64,000 nucleotides of DNA. It comes from Pantoea piersonii. GTDB lineage: Bacteria; Pseudomonadota; Gammaproteobacteria; Enterobacterales; Enterobacteriaceae. The notes under the pieces were generated by a model, which did no database searches, had not been told where the DNA came from, and saw nothing but the letters and a program-made list of their open reading frames with translations. Both the position numbers and the translations under genes were made by a program. This document shows positions 18,566 through 26,147 of this stretch, one piece after another (position 1 is the stretch's first letter; the number at the start of each line of letters is the position of its first letter). The stretch is taken from assembly GCF_003612015.1 (NCBI RefSeq), contig NZ_RARB01000004.1, forward strand, positions 62,001-126,000, in the 5' to 3' direction.

Positions 18566-19462
18566 ATGCCGTCACAGCTTAAGCTGCATCAGCTGCGCGC
18601 CTTCGTTGAGGTCGCGCGCCAGGGAAGCATTCGCGCTGCAAGCCGTCTTTCCGGGCTTTCCCAGCCTGCGCTGACTAAATCGATTCAGGAACTTGAGCAG
18701 GTATTAGGCGCTCGGCTCTTTATTCGCCGTCAGCAGGGCGTGATGATGACCGACGTGGGTGATAACTTTTTTCGCCATGCCAGCCTGGTTTTAGAAGAAT
18801 TACGTGTGGCGCAGGAGGATATTCAGCAGCGGCTTGGGCTGGCGGGCGGACGAGTCAATATCGGCGTCGGCGGCAGCGTGGCGCGCACCATCATGCCGCA
18901 GGTGATCACGCAGTTTCACCGCGAATACCCGCTGGTCAAAGTGCGTATCGTGGAGGGACAGCTGGTGTCGATGATCCCAGAGCTGCGCCAGGGCGAGCTT
19001 GATTTCACCATCAACACCTACGATCAAAGCCATCTCGATCAGGAGTTGAGCTTTGAGAAAATGATGCAGCGCGAATATCGGGTGGTGGTGCGTAAAGGGC
19101 ATCCCATGGAGAAGGCGCGTTCGCTGGCGGCGCTACAGCAGTGCAACTGGACCATGCCGACGCCGAAAGGCAGCTACTACCGCCTGCTGCACGATCTCTT
19201 TAGCGAGCGCGGCATGGCGCCAAAAATTGTGGTCTCCTGCGAGACGTTTATGGCCTGTACCAGCCTGGTGGCGCAGAGCGATTTCGTCAGCATTTTATCG
19301 GTGGACGTGATCAACGATCCGGTGCTGGGCCATCAGCTGGTGGCGCTGGAGCTGGACGATCCGCTGCCGAAAGCGACCTTCTATTTGATCCAGCGAAAGG
19401 ATACCGCGCTGACGCCGATGAGCGCCTATATGGCGCAGCTGTTCCGCCGTTATTGCCAGTAA
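18566..19462 (+). CDS. abgR: LysR-type regulator AbgR
   Basis: Regulator of abgABT, 298 residues. Winged helix-turn-helix at the N terminus (LKLHQLRAFVEVARQGSIRA, LSQPALTKSIQELEQVLGAR) and a LysR substrate-binding domain from about 90. E. coli AbgR aligns over the whole length, for example VRIVEGQLVSMIPELRQGEL and TMPTPKGSYYRLL. The ATG at 18566 is preferred to the in-frame GTG at 18557 because it matches the E. coli start. Standard divergent layout with its target operon. Confidence 0.92.
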   Translation: MPSQLKLHQLRAFVEVARQGSIRAASRLSGLSQPALTKSIQELEQVLGARLFIRRQQGVMMTDVGDNFFRHASLVLEELRVAQEDIQQRLGLAGGRVNIGVGGSVARTIMPQVITQFHREYPLVKVRIVEGQLVSMIPELRQGELDFTINTYDQSHLDQELSFEKMMQREYRVVVRKGHPMEKARSLAALQQCNWTMPTPKGSYYRLLHDLFSERGMAPKIVVSCETFMACTSLVAQSDFVSILSVDVINDPVLGHQLVALELDDPLPKATFYLIQRKDTALTPMSAYMAQLFRRYCQ

Positions 19463-19535
19463 AAACAGCAGGTAAGCCCTGTCGTCTACACTATTAAGGT
19501 GCTGTAAAAAATCCAACCGACAAATGGAGGTGAAG

Positions 19536-19973
19536 ATGCAAGTCAGTCCTTATCTGTTTCTCTACGGCCGCTGTGAAGAGGCTATCGACTTTTACCTGAA
19601 GGCCACCGAGGGAGAGCTGCTCTATAAAATGACGTTCGGCGATATGCCGGATCAGGGCGAACAGGTGGGCGACCAGTCTGCGCCGCCGCTGCCGCCGGAG
19701 AAGATTATGCATGCTCATCTGCGTATCGGTCAGGGCGAGTTGATGCTGAGCGATGGCAATACCGATCAGCCCCCGGCATCGGAGCACGCCGGTTATGCGG
19801 TAAGCCTTTCGACTACCGATGCGGAGCAGGGTAAAGCCTGGTTTGAGAAACTGTCGGCTGGCGGGAAAGTGACGACGCCGTGGCAGGAGACCTTCTGGTC
19901 GAACGGATTCGCCATGTTTATTGATAAATTCGGCATCCCGTGGCGTATTAACGTGGTGAAGCCGCAGCATTAA
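19536..19973 (+). CDS. VOC/glyoxalase-fold protein, PhnB/YjdN type
   Basis: A 145-residue protein of the vicinal oxygen chelate fold, 3-demethylubiquinone-9 methyltransferase-like group (PhnB/YjdN). Typical features: SPYLFLYGRCEEAIDFYLKA at the N terminus, ILHAHL-like IMHAHLRIGQGELMLSD in the middle, and WQETFWSNGFAMFIDKFGIPW at the C terminus. Function in these proteins is largely unknown; the metal-binding residues are only partly kept. The ATG at 19536 is used, since GGAGGTGA sits just before it and covers the upstream in-frame ATG at 19524. Single gene; the palindromic intergenic element follows. Confidence 0.8.
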   Translation: MQVSPYLFLYGRCEEAIDFYLKATEGELLYKMTFGDMPDQGEQVGDQSAPPLPPEKIMHAHLRIGQGELMLSDGNTDQPPASEHAGYAVSLSTTDAEQGKAWFEKLSAGGKVTTPWQETFWSNGFAMFIDKFGIPWRINVVKPQH

Positions 19974-19992
19974 GTTATATAAGTGCTCACGC

Positions 19993-20093
19993 GGTTAGCC
20001 TGATCCGATCGCAAAGACGCTCAAGGCATCCCTGCGCGCTCGGCCCGCGACATCCTTGTCGCGGGACGCTTTGCTCTTCGGCTCAGGCTAACC
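19993..20093. repeat. Palindromic intergenic element, copy A
   Basis: A 101-base imperfect palindrome: outer arms GGTTAGCCTGA (19993-20003) and TCAGGCTAACC (20083-20093), and an inner hairpin CCCGCGAC/GTCGCGGG (20044-20051 with 20058-20065). CGCGGGACGCTTTG at 20060-20073 is the exact reverse complement of 44815-44828 in a similar element at 44.8 kb, and the far arms also align. It lies between convergent genes (VOC protein and tsx) and may serve as a two-way terminator. This looks like a REP/ERIC-type intergenic repeat rather than a mobile gene. Confidence 0.6.
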
Positions 20094-20125
20094 ACTTTGT
20101 CAGTGAGGTGCGCTTGACTGTTTTA

Positions 20126-20998
20126 TCAGAAGTTATAGCCCGCCACCAGGTAGTAACCCCAGCCGGTCGATTTCACTTCAAAGGGTCCGCGACCGAAATT
20201 CAGCTCCTGGCCGTCCGCCCACTGTCCGCCGTTATGGAAATAACGCGCCACGGCGGAGATATGCCAGTGATCGTAACCCAGCGACAGAATATGGCTGGAG
20301 GCGATGGAGTTGCTGGTACGCGAAGCGTCTGACTTGTCGCGCAGGTCAGAACCCCAGTCAAAGTTGGTAAAGCCGATATAGCTCAGGTTGCCGCCCCACA
20401 GCGTGGTGATCGGCACCATGTATTTCACCTTGAAGCGATAGCCATCCCAGCTGTTCTCATTCGCCGCGCCGTAGTTTTCCCACTGGTATTTGGCGTAAAC
20501 GTTAAGCGACAGGCCGACGTCGCTGTGCGTATCGATGTCGGTGCCGAGACCCATATACCAGGTGTTCTGGCGGTTATCGCTGTTACGGCCCATATCGTAG
20601 ATATAGTTGTTAGCGAAATACCACTCTTTGAACGGACCGAAAGCCAGGCTGGTGCCAGTCAGCTTATCAATAGAGAAACGCGGCTCAATTTCCATGAACA
20701 TCGGCGAACCGTGGTCGAAAATACCGTTGGCGTTACTGTTGCCCATGCCGAAGAAATTGGTCAGGTCGAGGTAGCCGTAAAAATCGAACCAGTCTTTTTT
20801 GGCAAAGGCTTCATATTCCAGATAGACATCATTATTGAACTGCGGTCCGAAGCGGGTGTGATAGCTACCTACCACGTTAACGCTCTGGTGCCACCAGTCG
20901 GAAAGATATTGCGGATCGCTTTCGGCGGCTTGCGCGCTGCCAGCCAGAGAGGTCGCCAGCAAGGCTCCTGCTATCAAGGTTTTAAATGTCATTCTCAT
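20126..20998 (-). CDS. tsx: Nucleoside-specific outer-membrane channel Tsx
   Basis: Outer-membrane 12-stranded barrel letting nucleosides in; also a receptor for phages and colicin K in E. coli. Signal peptide [20 protein letters not shown] ends at AQA-A, then the mature chain is nearly identical to E. coli Tsx in blocks: [60 protein letters not shown] and the terminal VAGYNF with the aromatic last residue needed for BAM recognition. 290 residues from this ATG; starts at 20992 or 21019 are also possible, none with a strong ribosome site. The upstream region holds CRP and CytR-type sites. Confidence 0.95.
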   Translation of the reverse strand: MRMTFKTLIAGALLATSLAGSAQAAESDPQYLSDWWHQSVNVVGSYHTRFGPQFNNDVYLEYEAFAKKDWFDFYGYLDLTNFFGMGNSNANGIFDHGSPMFMEIEPRFSIDKLTGTSLAFGPFKEWYFANNYIYDMGRNSDNRQNTWYMGLGTDIDTHSDVGLSLNVYAKYQWENYGAANENSWDGYRFKVKYMVPITTLWGGNLSYIGFTNFDWGSDLRDKSDASRTSNSIASSHILSLGYDHWHISAVARYFHNGGQWADGQELNFGRGPFEVKSTGWGYYLVAGYNF

Positions 20999-21160
20999 TA
21001 ACCACATGCTTTCGACCACGCCTGGACGCAGTCAAGGTGAAATCAATCCCAGAGTAGGGCGGCGAAGATGTAACCGTTTTTTACTGCCGGTTTCTAGCCT
21101 GCGTAGCCTGACCGTTACAGGGCGATAGAAAATAGATTTTGCTCACGTTTGTCAAAATGT

Positions 21161-21168
21161 GTTGCATT
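21161..21168 (+). promoter_or_regulatory. CytR-type octamer upstream of tsx
   Basis: GTTGCATT is the octamer recognised by CytR, placed 16 bases from the CRP site and next to a TTGACA -35 hexamer on the minus strand (21150-21155). CytR works with CRP on nucleoside genes, including tsx in E. coli. Only one full octamer is visible. Confidence 0.4.
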
Positions 21169-21184
21169 GCATTTACGTGAAAAT

Positions 21185-21200
21185 GTGAAGCGTGTCACGA
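21185..21200. promoter_or_regulatory. CRP site upstream of tsx
   Basis: TGTGA-N6-TCACG matches the CRP consensus TGTGA-N6-TCACA in nine of ten positions. It lies about 190 bases before the tsx start codon. Confidence 0.6.
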
Positions 21201-21267
21201 AAATAAGCGGCAGCGAACGGAACGCCGCAACCGTTTACGTTGTCGGCATCGCGCTCGAACGTGAAAT

Positions 21268-22623
21268 TCAGGGTAGGGTGACGCGAACCTGCAAACCGCA
21301 GATAACGCCTTGTGGGTTGAGACAGTTGGAGAGGGCTACCTGGATATGGTGTTTCTGCGCCACGCTGCGCACTATTGATAACCCTAAACCGCTGCCCTGC
21401 GCCTTCACCGTGGGGGCACGGGTAAAGCGATCAAAGGCGCGATCGATAAAGGCTTCTGGCATGCCGGGTCCGTTATCGACGATATCGACCACGGTGCGAT
21501 CGCCGACGCGGTGCAGCAGCACGTCTACCAGACTGCCTTCCGGCGTGTGCAGCATGGCGTTGCCGATCAGGTTATCGAACAGGCTGCGCAGCTCGGAGCG
21601 GCTCGCCTGCAGACGATAGTGGGTCGAGCCATTAAAACCGATATCAATGCCGCGCTTATCGGCCACCACCATCAGCTGCTCAATGCTCTCTTTCAGCAGA
21701 TCTTCCAGCTCAATATGCTCGATCGAGGCAACGACGGTTTTATCCTCCTGGCGAGAGATATTAAGCAGCTGCGTCACCAGATGGCGCGTGCGCGTGACGC
21801 CCGCCTCCAGCTGATCGAACTGGCGGCTCGCTTCGCCGGGCTGAATATGCTGACGCAGGTTCTCCAGCTGCAGCGTTACCGCGGTCACCGGCGTACGCAG
21901 CTCGTGCGCGGCGTCCTCAAGAAACTGGCGCTGCGACGACCAGGCGGCGCGCAGCTTATTGAGCAGCGAGTTGTACGCCTCTACCAGCGGCAGGATCTCG
22001 TCCGGCAGTCCCTCCGGCGAGACGAGATGAGGATGCAGCGTCTCCTGCGCCGCGATTTCACGCGACGCGACGCGCAGATCGCGGGTGATTTTGCGCACCA
22101 CCAGCCAGATGACCAGCAGTGAGAGCGGCATCATTAAAATCATAGGGATAATGGCCGACAGCGCGCGCTGCACCATTACGGAACGCATATAGCTCAGGTT
22201 ATGCATAACCTGGATGGTCTTGATCTCACTGCCCGGCTCGCCGGGGCGCGTATAGATACGCCAGGCGCACTCGTTGCAGTCGCCGACGTCGATATCATGC
22301 CACCCTTTTTCCGCCTGCAGCGGCGCATGCAGCTCCGGCCAGGAGCTGGCACGCAGTTTGCCGTTGCTGTCCCACAGCTGCACCACATAGGCGCTTTTGA
22401 CCTTGTCGGCGTGCAGCATCAGCGGCATCAGCGCCGGGATCTCTTTATTGGTCGCCCAGGCGTCGGCGATTTTCGACAGCTGGTCATCCTTCATGGTGCC
22501 AATCATCTCGCCGTAGCAGCTGAAGAAGTACCAGGTGACGCCGCCAATCATCAGCAGATGAATAATCAGCAGCGTACTCAGCAGTTTATTACGCAGGGAG
22601 CGCATAAAGGTAAAAGGTTTCAT
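21268..22623 (-). CDS. Sensor histidine kinase, QseC-like
   Basis: Membrane sensor kinase of 451 residues. Membrane segments at about 11-35 and 156-176 flank a periplasmic domain of about 120 residues. Then come a HAMP region, the phospho-acceptor box FLEDAAHELRTPVTAV with His240, the N box (NLIGNAMLHTPEGS), G1 (DNGPGMPEAFID) and G2 (GSGLGLSIV). Partner is the response regulator just upstream, whose stop overlaps this start by 4 bases. It belongs to the QseC/TctE/PmrB group, but the periplasmic domain carries an unusual C116-x2-C119 pair (GDCNECAW). The signal cannot be assigned from sequence. Confidence 0.88.
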   Translation of the reverse strand: MKPFTFMRSLRNKLLSTLLIIHLLMIGGVTWYFFSCYGEMIGTMKDDQLSKIADAWATNKEIPALMPLMLHADKVKSAYVVQLWDSNGKLRASSWPELHAPLQAEKGWHDIDVGDCNECAWRIYTRPGEPGSEIKTIQVMHNLSYMRSVMVQRALSAIIPMILMMPLSLLVIWLVVRKITRDLRVASREIAAQETLHPHLVSPEGLPDEILPLVEAYNSLLNKLRAAWSSQRQFLEDAAHELRTPVTAVTLQLENLRQHIQPGEASRQFDQLEAGVTRTRHLVTQLLNISRQEDKTVVASIEHIELEDLLKESIEQLMVVADKRGIDIGFNGSTHYRLQASRSELRSLFDNLIGNAMLHTPEGSLVDVLLHRVGDRTVVDIVDNGPGMPEAFIDRAFDRFTRAPTVKAQGSGLGLSIVRSVAQKHHIQVALSNCLNPQGVICGLQVRVTLP

Positions 22624-23279
22624 AATGCAGGCACGCGCCAGCCGAGTCCGCGCACGTTGCGGATGGCGTCATTGTCGAGTTTGCGGCGCATGCCGTGGAT
22701 CAGCACATCGACCGCGTTGCTGGTTACCTCTTCGCCCCAGCCGTAGATGCGGTTCTCCAGCTGTTCCCGCGACAGTATCGCGCCGGGACGCTCCAGCAGA
22801 GCGTAAAGCAGCGCATATTCGCGCGCGGTAAGCTGCTCGCGCTGCCCCTTATAGAGCACTTCGCGCGTCATCATATCCAGCTGTACGTCGCCGCTGCCGA
22901 GCAGCGAGTCCGCTGCGCCGTGGCGACGCCGGGTGATGGCGCGCATGCGCGCCAGCACCTCTTGCAGATCGAAAGGCTTCAGAAGGTAGTCATCGGCGCC
23001 GCTGTCGAGCCCCTGCACGCGCTGCGCCACAGTATCGCGCGCCGTTAAAATCAGCACCGGCGTGGTATCGCCGCGTCCACGCGCGCGCTTCAGCACCTGC
23101 AGGCCGTCGTCGCGCGGCAGGCCGAGATCGAGCAGCACGCAGGTATAGTCACCTTCGCTCCAGGCGTGATGCGCGAAAACGCCGTCGCGCACCCAGTCAA
23201 CCGACCAGCCTGTGGCTTCCAGCGCCTGCTGCAGGTTGGCGCCGATCATTTCATCATCCTCCACCAGTAGCACGCGCAT
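22620..23279 (-). CDS. OmpR-family response regulator, QseB-like
   Basis: DNA-binding regulator of 219 residues. Receiver domain with acidic pocket (VEDDE), phospho-acceptor Asp51 (VLLDLGLP), Thr78 and Lys100 (DDYLLKPF); winged-helix domain from about 125 with REQLTAREYALLYALLERPG and VTSNAVDVLIHGMRRKL. Closest in pattern to QseB/PmrA/TctD. First gene of a two-gene operon with the kinase. Three tandem GCTAATT repeats with 11-base spacing lie about 100 bases upstream and are a plausible autoregulation site. Confidence 0.88.
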   Translation of the reverse strand: MRVLLVEDDEMIGANLQQALEATGWSVDWVRDGVFAHHAWSEGDYTCVLLDLGLPRDDGLQVLKRARGRGDTTPVLILTARDTVAQRVQGLDSGADDYLLKPFDLQEVLARMRAITRRRHGAADSLLGSGDVQLDMMTREVLYKGQREQLTAREYALLYALLERPGAILSREQLENRIYGWGEEVTSNAVDVLIHGMRRKLDNDAIRNVRGLGWRVPAL

Positions 23280-23373
23280 GAAAAATCTCCTCGTTGATAA
23301 GTAGCCGCAGTTTACGCCGGGATTATTAGCACAGAATTAAAGCTGCCGCACAGCGCACCCTGCGGCGCGCAAT

Positions 23374-23402
23374 GCTAATTCTGCGCTAATTTTCCGCTAA
23401 TT
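23374..23402. promoter_or_regulatory. Three 11-bp-spaced GCTAATT repeats, likely response-regulator site
   Basis: GCTAATT occurs at 23374-23380, 23385-23391 and 23396-23402, exactly one helical turn (11 bases) apart. OmpR/PmrA-family regulators bind head to tail to direct repeats with this spacing. The site sits between the divergent response regulator and the small AraC-type gene and could serve both. Confidence 0.55.
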
Positions 23403-23465
23403 AAGGGATAAATTTCCTGCGTTAAAGTGGGTTCACTGAAGATCATGCCGTATCAGGAGAAACTC

Positions 23466-23834
23466 ATGAATCAGCGCGAATTTATTCGTAGTTTGCTGCA
23501 GTGGATTGAAAACAACTTAGGTCAGGATCTGCATCTGGATGAGGTCTCGCGCCGCTCGGGCTATTCCCGCTGGCACCTGCAGCGTCTGTTTCGTCAGCAT
23601 ACCGGCTTTTCGCTGGCGGAGTATATTCGCCAGCGCCGGCTGACCGAATCCGCTCTGCTGCTGCTGAACAGCAACGAGGCGATTCTGCAGGTGGCGATGA
23701 ACTACGGTTTCGATACCCAGCAGGCCTATACGCGCACTTTTAAAAATTATTTCCGCGTCACTCCAGGGCAGCTGCGCCGCCAACGGCGCGTCGAGCCGGA
23801 CCGGCTGCTGTTCCCGCTGGCGATGGCGGGCTAA
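23466..23834 (+). CDS. Small AraC/XylS regulator, MarA/SoxS/RamA type
   Basis: A 122-residue protein that is only the two-helix-turn-helix DNA-binding domain, as in MarA (127), SoxS (107), RamA and TetD. First motif: LHLDEVSRRSGYSRWHLQRL, followed by FRQHTGFSLAEYIRQRRLTE. Second: ILQVAMNYGFDTQQAYTRTF, followed by KNYFRVTPGQLRRQR. Such proteins are usually regulated by their amount rather than by a ligand and switch on efflux and stress genes. The ATG at 23466 has AGGAGAA upstream. Which subfamily it belongs to cannot be decided by eye. Confidence 0.85.
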   Translation: MNQREFIRSLLQWIENNLGQDLHLDEVSRRSGYSRWHLQRLFRQHTGFSLAEYIRQRRLTESALLLLNSNEAILQVAMNYGFDTQQAYTRTFKNYFRVTPGQLRRQRRVEPDRLLFPLAMAG

Positions 23835-23902
23835 GTCAGCAAACAGGTGTAACAGATGGCTGAATTGTTTAGTCTGCTTTTTTCCGGCGGACAAAGACAA
23901 TC

Positions 23903-24793
23903 ATGGATAACAGCGAAAACTTAACGGCGATGATGATGTTCGCCCGCGTGGTGGAGTGCAGGAGCTTCAGCGAGGCCGCACGCGCGCTCGGCCTGTCAAA
24001 ATCCCACGTCAGTCGGGAGATCGCCCGGCTTGAGGTGCGGCTGGGATTTAAACTCTTGCAGCGCACCACACGCAAACTGGCGCTGACCGAGCTGGGTCAG
24101 GCCTACTATCCTTTCTGCACCCGTATGCTGGCGGAGATGCATCGCGCCGACGCCTTTGTCCAGCAGCTGCATCAGAACGTTGCGGGCAACGTGCGGCTGC
24201 AGGCGCCGGTCACCTACGGCTGCCAGTGTGTGGTGCCCGCGCTTAATCCTTTTCTGCGGCGCCATATCCATATCAACGTCGATCTCGACCTGACCGATCG
24301 CGGCAGCGATCGGCTGGAAGAGCAGGTCGATATCGCCATCGTTATTCGCGCCCGCGCGCCGCAGGGAGCGCACGTTCGGGTGTTAGGTAATATCGACTGG
24401 GGGCTCTACGCCGCGCCGGACTATCTGGCGCAGCGCCCGCCCGTTACCCATCCCGATATGCTGCCGCGCCACGATTTGCTGATGTTTCACGGTCCGGCGC
24501 ATACCGCCGCGCTCCCTTTTCGTCGCGATAAGCAACGACTGGCGATCGACGTGCGCAGCCGCTTTCGCGCCAACAACAGCATGGCGTTGCTCAACGCCGC
24601 GCAGGCGGGCAGCGGCATCGCCTATCTGCCTTCCTATATGGCGCAGGCGGCGCTGGCGCGCGGCGAAATCACCCAGCTACTGGCGGAGTGGCAGATGGAT
24701 CGCCTGCAAAGCTATCTGCTGCTGAAGGAGGCGCAGCCCGCCGCGCCGGTCAGCCTGCTGTGTGACACGCTTATCGCCGCGCTGAATAGCTGA
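23903..24793 (+). CDS. LysR-family regulator
   Basis: Regulator of 296 residues of the DmlR/CrgA-like subgroup. Winged helix-turn-helix in the first 60 residues (MMMFARVVECRSFSEAARAL, SKSHVSREIARLEVRLGFKL, QRTTRKLALTELG) and an effector-binding domain from about 90. The MdtG-like exporter follows 107 bases downstream on the same strand, so it may be its target, though LysR genes more often diverge from their targets. Effector unknown. Confidence 0.82.
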   Translation: MDNSENLTAMMMFARVVECRSFSEAARALGLSKSHVSREIARLEVRLGFKLLQRTTRKLALTELGQAYYPFCTRMLAEMHRADAFVQQLHQNVAGNVRLQAPVTYGCQCVVPALNPFLRRHIHINVDLDLTDRGSDRLEEQVDIAIVIRARAPQGAHVRVLGNIDWGLYAAPDYLAQRPPVTHPDMLPRHDLLMFHGPAHTAALPFRRDKQRLAIDVRSRFRANNSMALLNAAQAGSGIAYLPSYMAQAALARGEITQLLAEWQMDRLQSYLLLKEAQPAAPVSLLCDTLIAALNS

Positions 24794-24900
24794 TTGTTGC
24801 TGTCTGGCAACAGCGGGCGGCGCTGAGTAATTATCGCGGCGGGACTGTTGTTCACGCATCAACGCCGCTAGCCTGAAGGTCAAATAAGACGGAGGGCTTT

Positions 24901-26103
24901 ATGGAAGCGATCGCCGCGCCAGATGCGCAAATCTGGAAACGTAACTTATGGGTCTGCGTGCTGGGCTCGTTCAGCACTATCGTGGCGATGACGCTACTGC
25001 TGCCGTTTCTGCCGCTCTATGTGCGTCAGCTCGGCGTGACGGAACCGGCGGCGATTGCGCGCTGGTCCGGGCTGGCCTATGGCGCGACCTTCTTCAGCGC
25101 CGCGCTGACCGCGCCGCTCTGGGGCAGGCTGGCGGATCGCTATGGCCGCAAGCTGATGCTGATCCGCGCCAGTCTCGGCATGGCAATCGCGATGGCTCTG
25201 ATCGGCATGGCGAGCGCGCCCTGGCAGCTGGTGGCGCTGCGCCTGCTGGCGGGGCTGCTTGGCGGCTACGCCTCCGGCTCAACCATTCTGGTGGCGTCCC
25301 AGACGCCGAAGGCGCAGACCGGCTGGGCGCTCGGCGTGCTCTCATCCGGGATTATGGCGGGCAATGTCGTCGGCCCGCTGCTGGGCGGCGTGCTGCCGCC
25401 GCTGATTGGCATCCGCCATACCTTCTGGCTGACCGGCGGCGTGATTTTTCTCGCCTTCCTGGCGACCGCGTTTCTGCTTAAAGAGCTGCCGCGTCAGCCT
25501 GCGGCGACGCATCGCGCCGACAGCGGGTCGGGCCGCGTCAATCACGGCGTAGTAAGGCTGATGTGGCTGTCGGGAATGCTGCTGATTTTCGCCAATATGT
25601 CGATTGAGCCGATTATCACGCTCTATGTCGGGCAGTTTGTTCAGGGGGATCACACCGTCACCGTTACCGCCGGGCTGGTGATGGCCGCAGCCGCGCTGGG
25701 CAGCATTCTTTCTGCGCCGCGGCTGGGCAAACTGGCTGACCGTATCGGCCACTGGCGCGTGCTGAGTGCCGGGCTGCTGGTCTGCGCGATGCTGCTTATT
25801 CCTCAGGCGTTTATTACCGCCGCGTGGCAGCTGGTGGTGCTGCGCTTTTTAATGGGGATGGCGCTGGGCGGCCTGTTGCCCTGCATCACGGCGATTATTC
25901 GGCACAGCGTGCCGGAAGGGCAGGTTGGCCGTATGCTTGGCTACTCCACCTCTGCGCAGTATATCGGTCAGGTAAGCGGCCCGCTGTTCGGCGGCATTAT
26001 TGGCGGGGCGTACGGCATGCGGCCGGTATTTTTGCTGACGGCGGCGGTAATGGTGCTGTGCGGGGCAGTGAACGGGTGGAAAAGCCGGAAGGAACAGCAA
26101 TAA
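24901..26103 (+). CDS. MFS multidrug efflux transporter, MdtG-like
   Basis: Twelve-segment proton-coupled exporter, 400 residues (E. coli MdtG 408). Matching features: WKRNLWVCVLGSF at the start, LPFLPLYVRQLGVTEPAAIA, the loop motif PLWGRLADRYGRKLMLIRAS, GLLGGYASGSTILVASQTPK, GWALGVLSSGIMAGNVVGPL and SAPRLGKLADRIGHWRVL. MdtG gives fosfomycin and deoxycholate resistance when overproduced in E. coli; here the drug range is inference. The regulator of the MarA type 1 kb upstream is interesting because E. coli mdtG is a MarA/SoxS target. Confidence 0.85.
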   Translation: MEAIAAPDAQIWKRNLWVCVLGSFSTIVAMTLLLPFLPLYVRQLGVTEPAAIARWSGLAYGATFFSAALTAPLWGRLADRYGRKLMLIRASLGMAIAMALIGMASAPWQLVALRLLAGLLGGYASGSTILVASQTPKAQTGWALGVLSSGIMAGNVVGPLLGGVLPPLIGIRHTFWLTGGVIFLAFLATAFLLKELPRQPAATHRADSGSGRVNHGVVRLMWLSGMLLIFANMSIEPIITLYVGQFVQGDHTVTVTAGLVMAAAALGSILSAPRLGKLADRIGHWRVLSAGLLVCAMLLIPQAFITAAWQLVVLRFLMGMALGGLLPCITAIIRHSVPEGQVGRMLGYSTSAQYIGQVSGPLFGGIIGGAYGMRPVFLLTAAVMVLCGAVNGWKSRKEQQ

Positions 26104-26132
26104 AAAAAGCGGACCGAAGTCCGCTTTTTTAA
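26102..26132. terminator. Two-way terminator between the MdtG-like gene and gcd
   Basis: AAAAAAGCGGAC/GTCCGCTTTTTT stem with a CGAA loop. The A-run and T-run make it work on both strands for the two convergent genes. Confidence 0.92.
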
Positions 26133-26147
26133 TCACCTCAACGAGGC

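Noticed and set aside
21268..23279. Naming the two-component pair qseBC outright
   Set aside because: Domain pattern fits QseBC, but PmrAB and TctDE are equally near by eye and the sensor domain has an unusual CxxC; only a tree would decide.
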